Assembly (NCBI GenBank): GCA_019634245.1
Contig: JAHQVR010000071.1
Span: 1-49,678 of the forward strand
Source: Gammaproteobacteria bacterium
GTDB lineage: Bacteria > Pseudomonadota > Gammaproteobacteria > Granulosicoccales > Granulosicoccaceae
Direction of reading: 5' to 3'
DNA: 49,678 nucleotides
Shown: piece by piece, positions 8,561-16,715 of the stretch
Numbering within the stretch: position 1 is the first letter of the stretch
How the letters are laid out: each line of letters opens with the position of its first letter
Made by a program: the position numbers and the translations under genes
Notes under the pieces: generated by a model
What the model saw: the letters and a program-made list of their open reading frames with translations, nothing else
Database searches by the model: none
Told to the model about the DNA's origin: nothing

Positions 8561-8597
8561 AGGCCGTACAACTTTTGTGTTGTACGGCCTTTTTTTT
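8561..8597 (+). terminator. Intercistronic terminator/attenuator
   Basis: A 12-bp perfect stem AGGCCGTACAAC (8561-8572) / GTTGTACGGCCT (8579-8590), with a 6-nt loop and a T-run to 8597. It lies 27 nt after the binding-protein stop and about 45 nt before the ATPase start. Partial termination here would give high binding protein and low ATPase/permease from one promoter. Confidence 0.93.
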
Positions 8598-8639
8598 ACT
8601 TTGCTTGCGTCGTTAGCCAATGCCTGTTGATCAAAGCCC

Positions 8640-9689
8640 ATGACAGAAGATGTAATAATTCTTGAAAATGTTTGGAAGATTTTTGGTGACCGAGCCGACG
8701 AAGCGTTAGCCGCGGTGAAGTCGCGAGGGTTAGGAAAACCTGAGGTGCTAGAGGAATTTCAGTGTGTCATTGGCATCGCTGATTGCTCCTTTACGGTTCC
8801 GCGTGGGGAGATATTTTGTGTAATGGGTTTGTCTGGCTCTGGAAAGTCTACGATGGTGCGTCATCTCAATCGTCTGATTGAGCCTACAGCTGGAAACATT
8901 CAGATGCTGGGTAAAGATGTTTTGGCTATGGGTGATTCGGAGCTTCGAGAGTTGCGAGCTAGACACATCGGTATGGTTTTTCAACATATGGCACTGCTGC
9001 CCCATCGAACAGTTCGAGACAACGTGGCTTTTCCTCTACAGGTACGTGGAGAGTCGAAGTCCAGGCGCTGGGAAGTGTCTCAAAGATGCTTGTCTCGCGT
9101 GAACCTTGATGGTTACGAAGATCGATTTCCTAGTGAACTCTCGGGTGGAATGCAGCAACGAGTAGGCTTAGCTAGAGCATTGGCTTCTGATCCCGAAGTA
9201 CTGTTGATGGACGAGCCCTTCTCTGCATTAGACCCGTTGATCAGACGCCAGCTTCAAGACCAATTCATGGCGCTCTCAGCGGAAATGCAGAAAACAACAG
9301 TGTTTATTACTCATGATTTAGACGAAGCGATACGTATCGGACATCGTATCGCGATTATGAAGGATGGACGAATTATTCAGATAGGTACACCAGAGGAAAT
9401 AGTCACACAGCCTATCGATCAATATGTCGCTGATTTTGTGGATGGAATATCAAAATTAAAACTGGTCTTTGCTCACTCCATCATGGTGCCACTGAATGAA
9501 TTCAAAACCAAGCCGGGTGATGACCTATCCCAGAGTCCCAGGGTAACCCATGGGGCTGATCTTGACTCGTTGATCGATATCTCTGCGACGACTGAATTAC
9601 CGGTGGTCATAACATCAGATACTGATGAGGATATCGGGGTCGTCGATAAAGCAACCTTGTTGAAAGGTATTCAAGGAGGTAAAGCATGA
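8640..9689 (+). CDS. Betaine-type ABC transporter ATP-binding protein
   Basis: A 349-aa ABC ATPase of the ProV/OpuAA (quaternary amine) subfamily, energising uptake with the adjacent permease. Walker A is 'GLSGSGKST' at residues 63-71. The signature 'LSGGMQQRVGLARAL' and Walker B 'VLLMDEPFSALDP' follow, then the switch His in 'VFITHDLDEA'. The N-terminal ~45 residues precede the core as in ProV. After residue ~270 there is only about half of the CBS tandem found in ProV, ending 'EDIGVVDKATLLKGI'. Osmotic sensing through a full CBS pair is therefore unlikely. Its stop overlaps the permease start by 4 nt (ATGA), showing translational coupling. Confidence 0.92.
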   Translation: MTEDVIILENVWKIFGDRADEALAAVKSRGLGKPEVLEEFQCVIGIADCSFTVPRGEIFCVMGLSGSGKSTMVRHLNRLIEPTAGNIQMLGKDVLAMGDSELRELRARHIGMVFQHMALLPHRTVRDNVAFPLQVRGESKSRRWEVSQRCLSRVNLDGYEDRFPSELSGGMQQRVGLARALASDPEVLLMDEPFSALDPLIRRQLQDQFMALSAEMQKTTVFITHDLDEAIRIGHRIAIMKDGRIIQIGTPEEIVTQPIDQYVADFVDGISKLKLVFAHSIMVPLNEFKTKPGDDLSQSPRVTHGADLDSLIDISATTELPVVITSDTDEDIGVVDKATLLKGIQGGKA

Positions 9690-11263
9690 GTGCCGATACT
9701 GGATTAGAAGCTGGTCCAAAGTCCTTGGATGCGTCGGTTGAAGAGTTTGTCCAGGAAAATGTTCCTTTCTATGCTCGAGCATTTAGCGATATCCAGGACG
9801 CAACGGGATGGGTATTCTCATGGAATTCAGCTGCTGCTGTTTTTGGCCCGTTGTGGGCTGCTTTTCGTGGTGTGTGGGGCTTTTTCTGGACATTCCTAGT
9901 GCTGGAATTATTCGCCTTTGTGCAGATTGGTCGTGGGTTGTGGGGTGAACTTGGTGCAGATCAGCTGGCGCGTTATGAGAAGCTAGTAGCGAATATTGCC
10001 CGTCGGGAAGAACAGGCAAAAGAACTGATTGCAGCAGGCAACACTGTGGAAGCGGCTGCTAAGCAAAAAATTGCAGATAACTTAAAAAAGGTAGCTGACA
10101 CTGCGCTTGAAAAGGCGGAGCTAGCGGCTACCGAAGCCACGACGATATTGTTAACTGGCCTCGCATTGCTACTGGTTGTTAAGCTTATCGAAGGCTGCTA
10201 CGCGAACGTTGCGTATGAAAAACAGTATTTAAAATGGAGGGCATCACCAGAGCGCGTCCCTTCGGGCATCAGTAAACGTAGTTTGTGGTTTGGTGGTTTT
10301 TTACTGTTGGCGATTTGGCCGTTAACCCTTCTTCGATTCACGGTAGCTGATCCCGATAGCAAGTTGGCTGGACTAACCGGTGGCTTTTTTGGGGAGAAAA
10401 TTCCGCTTACGGAGTTTCCGGTAGGCCGGGAATATATGGCTATCTTAGCCAAGAAGGGTGATGCAGGCTTTGATTGGCTTGCGGTGAACTTTAGCGATTT
10501 CTTTGATGGCATCACTCAAGTGATACGAGCAGTATTGAATGGACTTGAGGTAGTGCTGCTCGACACACCTTGGCCGGTGGTTATGATTGTGATCTCGGTG
10601 ATGGCCTTTCGGCTTGCCGGTCCTCGTGTTGCCATTTTTACCGTAGCTTCGCTTTTGTATCTAGCGTTTATGGGCTTATGGGAAATTTCAATGATCACCG
10701 TGGCCTTGATAGGCGCTGGCGCTTTCCTGTGTGTACTGATTGGAATCCCTTTGGGTATATGGTTTGGTAAATCGAGGCGGGCCTACCTGATCGCTGAACC
10801 CGTATTGGATTTCATGCAAACAATGCCAGCGTTTGTTTACCTGATTCCCATCATTGCGTTTTTTGGCACAGGTAAACCACCGGGTGTGTTGGCCACACTG
10901 ATATTCGCAATGCCACCGGTGATACGCCTCACTGCGTTGGGAATGCGCGGTGTGCCGGAAACAACTAAAGAGGCGGCGGTAGCCTTCGGGTGCTCCAAAT
11001 GGCAATTATTGAGAAACGTTGAGCTTCCTTTGGCCCTGCCCTCAATTATGACTGGTGTTAATCAAACCATATTAATGTCTCTGAGTATGGTGGTCATTGC
11101 GTCTCTTATTGGCGCAGAGGGCTTAGGTGCTCTCATTCTCGAAGCTTTACAATATGCAGCCAAAGGTCAGGGGCTGCTTGGTGGCTTAGCTATCTTGTTT
11201 TGTGCGATGGTGATAGATCGAATTGCGCAGGGTATGTATCGTCGAAAGGTTGAGAATCACTAG
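9686..11263 (+). CDS. Betaine-type ABC transporter permease with long N-terminal extension
   Basis: A 525-aa inner-membrane permease, larger than E. coli ProW (~354 aa). The C-terminal core (~270-525) carries the BPD permease fold and the EAA loop 'TTKEAAVAFGCSKWQLLRNVELP' with 'GAEGLGALI' after it. The N-terminal part is extra. Hydrophobic segments at about 50-80, 153-168 and 200-218 enclose an Ala/Lys/Glu-rich helix at ~92-152 that looks like a coiled coil. It overlaps the ATPase gene by 4 nt and forms one transporter with it and the binding protein at 7574. What the extension does is unknown; it could be a sensor or a scaffold. Confidence 0.9.
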   Translation: MSADTGLEAGPKSLDASVEEFVQENVPFYARAFSDIQDATGWVFSWNSAAAVFGPLWAAFRGVWGFFWTFLVLELFAFVQIGRGLWGELGADQLARYEKLVANIARREEQAKELIAAGNTVEAAAKQKIADNLKKVADTALEKAELAATEATTILLTGLALLLVVKLIEGCYANVAYEKQYLKWRASPERVPSGISKRSLWFGGFLLLAIWPLTLLRFTVADPDSKLAGLTGGFFGEKIPLTEFPVGREYMAILAKKGDAGFDWLAVNFSDFFDGITQVIRAVLNGLEVVLLDTPWPVVMIVISVMAFRLAGPRVAIFTVASLLYLAFMGLWEISMITVALIGAGAFLCVLIGIPLGIWFGKSRRAYLIAEPVLDFMQTMPAFVYLIPIIAFFGTGKPPGVLATLIFAMPPVIRLTALGMRGVPETTKEAAVAFGCSKWQLLRNVELPLALPSIMTGVNQTILMSLSMVVIASLIGAEGLGALILEALQYAAKGQGLLGGLAILFCAMVIDRIAQGMYRRKVENH

Positions 11264-11346
11264 GTGTGTAGAATGCTGCAAGGTTTAGCGTTGAAACAAT
11301 GGCTGTGAACGCCTGTTTTCTAGTGTGGTTTACAGGGTGCTAAAGA

Positions 11347-12347
11347 GTGTCTGAAATACACGATGACAGCATGATGGATAATCTCTATTGGTGGGGTGTT
11401 CCAACCTTTTTTCGGTGCCCTCATACCTCGCCCGTAGGAAAAGACATCGCTATCGTTGGTGTGCCTCATTCGACGGGCAATGGCACAACGGAACGGGATC
11501 AACACTTAGGACCACGTGCGGTTAGAAACGTGTCCGCAGTGCTACGCCGTGTACATCTTGACTTCCAATTGGATCCCTGGAGCAGTTGCGATATTGTCGA
11601 TGCAGGCGATGTACCGTTCCCAAAAGCTAATGACAATGAAGACTGTATAGCGCGAATCACCGAGTTTTTCTCACGGATTGACCATGCTGGGGTTCGGCCA
11701 GTGTCGATTGGGGGCGATCATTCAATAACGGGCGGAATTGTTCAGGCTATTGGCAAGGGAGTGATAACCGGAGGCGAGCCAGTATGTGTTCTTCATTTGG
11801 ATGCCCACACTGACGTTTTTACCAAAGTGGATCATTTCCTTGGAGCAAAAAAATCAGCGGCTCACTGGGGGGCCTATTTGGCGGACAATGGGTATGTGGA
11901 TCCCACTCATTCGATGCAAATTGGATTACGTGGACATCCGCGCACATTGGATTGGTTGGAACCTTCCTATGAGTATGGTTATAACGTCGTTACTATGAAA
12001 GAGTTTCGACAGCGTGGCATTGTGGATGTCGTGCAGCAGATAAAATCGGTAATAAACGGACGCCCGGTTTACATTACCTTTGATCTTGACTGCCTCGATC
12101 CAACTATTGCCCGGCAGTTGCCAACTTGGAACCAGGAGAAACAGGGTTTAATGTTGATGAGGCAGTTCAGCTTCTCCATGCGGTAAGAGGTGAAAATATC
12201 GTCGGTGCAGATGTTGTGTGCATGATGCCAACAAAAGACAGCCCGAATAACATTACGGCGTTAACGGCTTCTGCCTTGCTGTTTGAAATGATTTCAATGA
12301 TCAGTGAATCTATAGCTGCTGATCGATCGTGTGCCGATGGTCTGTAA
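11347..12347 (+). pseudogene. Second ureohydrolase, interrupted by a one-base frameshift
   Basis: A paralogue of the ureohydrolase at 5399. The GTG at 11347 (AGGG at 11334-11337) opens a frame with all metal ligands: 'GGDHS', 'HLDAHTD' and 'TFDLDCLDP'. At 12110-12112 a run of three C residues replaces the four needed. The frame then runs out at 12186, while the true C-terminus continues one base earlier ('PAVANLEPGETGFNVDEA...') to the stop at 12345-12347. Restoring one C gives a continuous ~333-aa protein. The segment 'GADVVCMMP' has Cys where the active paralogue has the guanidinium-binding Glu ('GADLVEVSP'). The substrate loop also differs. It follows the permease gene by 83 bp. It may be a sequencing error or a real pseudogene. 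Confidence 0.85.
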
Positions 12348-12699
12348 ATCCTTGCGTTGATTGTGCACCCTTAGTATTAATTGCAATTACCTATCATCGA
12401 ATAGTAATAACTTCTTATCTGTTCTCGGATACGTTGATTGTGACGGTGTATGTTGATCACATCAGGCTGGACCGCGGGCTAGAATCATCATCTTTGTCTC
12501 TGAATCCTTACTTTTTGAACTTCAGACTAGTGTGGAATAGTTCTCACTACAGCACAGAAACTGTGCGTGTCGGCCATCTCAAATTCTAACGGTCACCCGA
12601 CACGTTACTGACTTATCACAAAGATTAGTTGTATGGATGATGAAGTTCGTGAGACTCTTTTTTAGTTAGGCCGTTGGTATATTAGAGGAACTCACAAGG
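12348..12699. other. Intergenic region, 352 bp
   Basis: No gene recognised. A small hairpin GCACAG-AAA-CTGTGC lies near 12552-12567, without a T-run. AGAGGAA about 12 nt before 12700 and AAGG next to the ATG could serve as ribosome site for the next gene. Confidence 0.45.
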
Positions 12700-13956
12700 A
12701 TGCTTGATCTGAAAGTAATGGTGGTGATGGCAATATTAGCCATTGCTGCTCTCGTGGGTGCCCGTGACTATTCGCGAAGATACCCGATTATATCCAGCAG
12801 ACGTTTACGGCGGCGCGTGAAAAGCCTGGGTCGGTTAGGGGCAGTGCTTCTGTTTCTATCACCATTATCACTATTTTTATTGAACTTCGAATCCACTTTC
12901 GAACGAATACTGTTTTGCGTCGTTCTGTCTCTAATAGTCTGGTGTTTTGCGTTGGGTGTATTGGTCCTGCTGAGCTTGGCAAAGCGTGTGTTCAAAACGT
13001 CTGCAGACGAGGAAGCTTTGGAGACGAAAATTACCACGCAATCGGCTGAGAAAAAAGTACCGGATCAATCGGTGGTAGATGTGTTAGATAGCGCATCCTA
13101 TCAACCAGTCAGAAATGTGGTCGATCGCAAGATCGCCAGATCAACTAAAAACAAACAAAATGATTCCGTACGTGCTGAGATAGCGTCACTACTAACTGGT
13201 TTACCTGCCACTCAGGCCGTTGCGCCTTCCTCTGTTGAGGGGCAGATCATAGATTCGGATTCTGCCGATTCGAAGAATTCGGACGAAGAAGATGTTCCGC
13301 AGGTGGCGGGTGAAATAACTATGAGCGCTGAGCATGAGTTGGAACTTGAATTGGCAACGGCTCATATCAATCCGAATTTGACCGACTTTGATCAGTCTAT
13401 TGCAGAGGCAGAGTTCCAGGAGTCTGTGCTTCCAAATGAAGATTTTGAGGGTGTGGCGCAACCAACAACTGAAGGGCATGGTCGACCAGGGAACGATTGG
13501 GCTGATTTGTTAGATGTCAGTGATAAGGAAAATGCCGAATCAGCAGAGTTTACCGCCGAGTTGGATCAAGATATCCAGTTAGAAAGAAGTATTACCCGTT
13601 CTCTTGACTCAGATACGGACGTCAACTTGAGAGCCAGCGAAGCTGACTTGGCTGAGCTGATTCAAAGGCAGGATGAAAACATACAAGCGCTCAAGCATCA
13701 GAATAGTGTAATAAGTGCTGAGAAAGAATTGCTAGAGAGAGATGTCAATCAATTGCAACAACGGGTAAAGAGTAGCCATACTCTCGTACGCAAAAGTATC
13801 GCTGAGAAAGAGCAGGCGATCGAAGTAAAAAACCGAGCCTTAGCGATCGCGACCATGGAGCGTAAAAAACGCAAACTGATACAAATCCGCGCGAAAAAAG
13901 CATTGCTCCAAATGCAGCGATCGATGCAACTTGAAAGCCCTGAGGCGGTTGATTGA
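12700..13956 (+). CDS. Unknown inner-membrane protein with acidic linker and C-terminal coiled coil
   Basis: A 418-aa protein I do not recognise. Three hydrophobic segments at about 5-21, 46-64 and 70-95 anchor it in the inner membrane. Residues ~105-315 are acidic, Ser/Glu/Asp-rich and probably disordered. From about 316 to the end there is a long charged heptad-like helix ('EADLAELIQRQDENIQALKHQN...') ending in a Lys/Arg-rich stretch ('MERKKRKLIQIRAKKALLQMQ'). This build resembles scaffold or tether proteins in general, but no family signature is visible. It stands alone; the next gene is convergent and ends 24 bp away. Confidence 0.75.
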   Translation: MLDLKVMVVMAILAIAALVGARDYSRRYPIISSRRLRRRVKSLGRLGAVLLFLSPLSLFLLNFESTFERILFCVVLSLIVWCFALGVLVLLSLAKRVFKTSADEEALETKITTQSAEKKVPDQSVVDVLDSASYQPVRNVVDRKIARSTKNKQNDSVRAEIASLLTGLPATQAVAPSSVEGQIIDSDSADSKNSDEEDVPQVAGEITMSAEHELELELATAHINPNLTDFDQSIAEAEFQESVLPNEDFEGVAQPTTEGHGRPGNDWADLLDVSDKENAESAEFTAELDQDIQLERSITRSLDSDTDVNLRASEADLAELIQRQDENIQALKHQNSVISAEKELLERDVNQLQQRVKSSHTLVRKSIAEKEQAIEVKNRALAIATMERKKRKLIQIRAKKALLQMQRSMQLESPEAVD

Positions 13957-13979
13957 CTCGGTTCCTAGTGGACTTTGGA

Positions 13980-14744
13980 TCATGCTCCGATAGCACCAAC
14001 GACAAGTCTAACGCAAATAATAAATAGCGCTATTTGCACCGTAAGATAAAACCACTTTTCTGACAATCGTTTAATGAGGCTTTTGCCTAACAAAGTCCCG
14101 ATGGCAGCTGCCGGTACAAGTAAAGCGCAGACTAGCAAGGTAGATTTATTGTATGGATGCAGCATTGAATAGGGTACGACCTTCGCAAGATTGATCACGG
14201 CGAAGGTAATGGTGGAAGTTCCCGCAAACACCATTTTAGGTAGCTTTTGCGGGAGAACGAAAATTTGAAACGGTGGCCCGCCAGCGTGCGAGATAAAACT
14301 GGTAAACCCTGAGAATGTGCCCCAGAATATGCCTCTGGGTATTGATGCTGGTTTGCCAATGCTACCTTTATCCTTTTTTGTCCAGGTGTGTAGACAAAAC
14401 AGAATACCCATCACACCCACCAGTAAAGCAACCATTTGATCTGACACATAGGCGGCCATCGCCCACCCAATGGCCACTCCTACAGTTCCTGCGGGAATAA
14501 GAATTTTCAAGTTTGGGGCGCTATATTCCTTTCTATAAAGCCAAACGCTAAAAACATCAGATAGAAGGTAGATGGGCAGCAGCAGCACTGCAGCAATCAT
14601 TGGGGACATATTTAAACTAAGCAGCGGTACACTCAACATGCCTACGGCTGGTAAGCCGCCTTTGGACAGCCCGACAATAAATGCAGCTACCGCTAGTAAG
14701 AAAAATAAAATCGGGTCTCCTGTGAGCGTCTCATAGGTTGGCAT
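13980..14744 (-). CDS. TSUP (TauE/SafE) family membrane exporter
   Basis: A 254-aa integral membrane protein with about eight hydrophobic segments. It carries family marks such as 'VAAFIVGLSKGGLPAVGMLSVPLL' near the N-terminus and 'GTFSGFTSFISHAGGPPFQIFVLPQ' in the middle. The family exports sulfite, sulfoacetate or related anions, or imports sulfur compounds. No sulfur-metabolism genes are nearby, so the substrate is open. It stands alone on the minus strand, convergent with the coiled-coil membrane protein gene. Confidence 0.88.
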   Translation of the reverse strand: MPTYETLTGDPILFFLLAVAAFIVGLSKGGLPAVGMLSVPLLSLNMSPMIAAVLLLPIYLLSDVFSVWLYRKEYSAPNLKILIPAGTVGVAIGWAMAAYVSDQMVALLVGVMGILFCLHTWTKKDKGSIGKPASIPRGIFWGTFSGFTSFISHAGGPPFQIFVLPQKLPKMVFAGTSTITFAVINLAKVVPYSMLHPYNKSTLLVCALLVPAAAIGTLLGKSLIKRLSEKWFYLTVQIALFIICVRLVVGAIGA

Positions 14745-14997
14745 TGGGTATTATTATTCGCTATTTAACCCACATATGCCGACAGGGTGCCGCGCATACT
14801 GGTTCGTTGGTCAGTGAGCACAAGTTGTGTTCTCAGAGCTGACGATAGAGATCACAGGAGGCGTTTAACGTCTTATGATATCAGATCCGCTATACGGTTA
14901 TGCATAGGATAGAGATGTGTGTTATTCGGGTGGACATTGAGTGTTCAGACCCACTTAAATAGCTGGAAGTTGTAACCCACGAGACCGAGAAAATTTT

Positions 14998-16398
14998 GTG
15001 TTGCTGACCTATCTCAAGACCCAACTTTTTAAAGGGGTGCACCCGAGCTCCCTTGCGGTGTTTCGAATTCTGTTCGGAGCACTTATGCTCTTCGACAGCA
15101 TCAATTATGGTGTTTTTTTATGCCCAGACTGTATGTACCGATCGTCGGATCTTTTATTTAAGTATCGATACTTTGAATGGGTAGGGCTCCTACCTGGTAT
15201 GGGTTTAGAGCTTGTCTACTTCTTAATGGGATTAGGAGCATTGGGCGTTATGCTAGGGCTCTTTTACCGCATTTCAGCCATTTTAATGACGTTGTGCTTT
15301 AGTTATATCTTCTTATTAGATCAGGCGCAGTATCTAAATCACTTTTACTTAGCTTTTTTATTTAGTTGTCTATTGATTTTTGTGCCGGCTAATACCTTCT
15401 GGGCATTGGATGCTAAACGTAACCCTGAAATAGCCTCAAGTGTCGTGCCAAATTGGGGGCGTTTTTGGCTGTGTGCACAGTTGGAAATAGTACTGGTATA
15501 CGCCGGTTTGGTGAAAATAAATCGGGACTGGTTAAATCTCGAACCTATGCGTTTGTGGATGACCGAAAAGAGCGCTGGTTCAATGGAGGTATTCCAGTGG
15601 CTTACTGCCGATTGGGGCATCGCCATAGCAAGTTATGGCGCTATTGTTCTTCATTTAGTGGGTGCGCCATTGTTATTATTTCAGCGGACACGTTTATATG
15701 CATTGGCTGCCTATGTGTGTTTTCACTTAACCAATTCTCTTGTGTTCAACATCGGCATTTTTCCTTGGATGACAATAGCAGCGACGTTGATGATGTTTGA
15801 TCCAGATTGGCCATTGCAAGTTAAACAGTGGTGGTCATCTCGCTGGGGACGCGATTCAGGTCCTAAGTTGACTCTAAATGAGCTACGCAGAATTGGGCCA
15901 CTTGATTCATCATCGTACTCGCACCAATCGGGTGGAGCTGTCATCGTATTCCTGATGGTGGTTTGGTTAACAGTACAAGTTGCGGTACCGTTGAGGCACT
16001 ATTTTATTCCCGGCGATGTCGCATGGAGTGAAGGTGGGCATCGATTTAGTTGGCGCATGATGCTGCGCAGTAAACGTGGAACTATTAAATTCGTGGTGGT
16101 AAAGGAGGGCGAACGAATTATTGTTGATCCCAGTGAACATTTGAATAAACAGCAGCTTTGGAAAGTGACTTGTTTACCTGATTTGATTTGGCAATACGCG
16201 CAGTTTCTCGAAGCTGAATATTCACAAAACGGCGAGTATAATATTGCTGTGTACGCCGATGCCCTGTGTTCATTGAATGCACGGGAACCAGCGCCGCTGA
16301 TCAACCGATTGGTTGATTTGACCGATATCCCCAGAGATCACCCAGCGGATAAATGGTTGCTGCCACTTTCAAAGCCACTGCCGCGAGCGATTTTCTGA
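14998..16398 (+). CDS. HTTM / vitamin K-dependent gamma-carboxylase-like membrane protein
   Basis: A 466-aa protein with at least six hydrophobic segments in residues 1-290 and a soluble C-terminal part. The pattern 'HPSSLAVFRILFGALMLFDSIN' and 'AQYLNHFYLAFLFSCLLIF' fits the HTTM domain. 'YAGLVKINRDWL' aligns with the human gamma-glutamyl carboxylase segment containing the active-site base Lys218, placing that Lys at residue 173 here. 'GGHRFSWRMMLRSKRG' marks the C-terminal domain typical of these proteins. Bacterial homologues exist but mostly lack assigned substrates. It starts with GTG; I see no strong ribosome site. No partner peptide gene is evident next to it. Confidence 0.85.
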   Translation: MLLTYLKTQLFKGVHPSSLAVFRILFGALMLFDSINYGVFLCPDCMYRSSDLLFKYRYFEWVGLLPGMGLELVYFLMGLGALGVMLGLFYRISAILMTLCFSYIFLLDQAQYLNHFYLAFLFSCLLIFVPANTFWALDAKRNPEIASSVVPNWGRFWLCAQLEIVLVYAGLVKINRDWLNLEPMRLWMTEKSAGSMEVFQWLTADWGIAIASYGAIVLHLVGAPLLLFQRTRLYALAAYVCFHLTNSLVFNIGIFPWMTIAATLMMFDPDWPLQVKQWWSSRWGRDSGPKLTLNELRRIGPLDSSSYSHQSGGAVIVFLMVVWLTVQVAVPLRHYFIPGDVAWSEGGHRFSWRMMLRSKRGTIKFVVVKEGERIIVDPSEHLNKQQLWKVTCLPDLIWQYAQFLEAEYSQNGEYNIAVYADALCSLNAREPAPLINRLVDLTDIPRDHPADKWLLPLSKPLPRAIF

Positions 16399-16715
16399 GT
16401 GGGGTGGCAAGCAGGACTTTGACGCAGAACTTGAACGGACGCTTTTGCGGATTGTGACAGTCATCAAATTATTACACAACGATGACACGCGCTACTGAGA
16501 GATCTACTCACAGTATTTTATCAGTGCGAATTAAACGCGTAATTACGTTTAAAAACAATGACATAGCGTATTTTTCTTGATTTTCACCGTACGCGACTAA
16601 ATACAGCGTTTCAAATTGTGTCTAACACCGATCTTAAATGTATTTGTCACGGCAGTGTCATATTCAATCCTGATAATGCAGCCTCTTTATTTATCAAATC
16701 ACGTTGGAGATTTTA
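16399..16715. other. Intergenic region upstream of pstS-like gene
   Basis: About 320 bp with no gene. It contains the Pho-box promoter described separately and, further upstream on the opposite strand, a weaker Pho-box-like pair (GTGTCAT, 4 nt, GTGTAAT) at 16471-16488. The hairpin ACGCGTAATTACGT near 16535-16548 is a chance-level palindrome. Confidence 0.5.
16644..16677 (+). promoter_or_regulatory. Pho box and -10 of a PhoB-dependent promoter
   Basis: Two heptamers, TTGTCAC (16644-16650) and GTGTCAT (16655-16661), are separated by exactly 4 bp. They match the PhoB repeat CTGTCAT at 5/7 and 6/7. Ten bases further is GATAAT (16672-16677) as the -10. This spacing is that of E. coli pho promoters, where the Pho box replaces the -35. 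The ATG of the PstS gene follows at 16716. Confidence 0.8.

Noticed and set aside
12090..12130. Programmed -1 ribosomal frameshift joining the two halves of the second ureohydrolase
   Set aside because: No X-XXY-YYZ slippery heptamer at the junction and no clear pseudoknot; a missing C in a C run explains it more simply.
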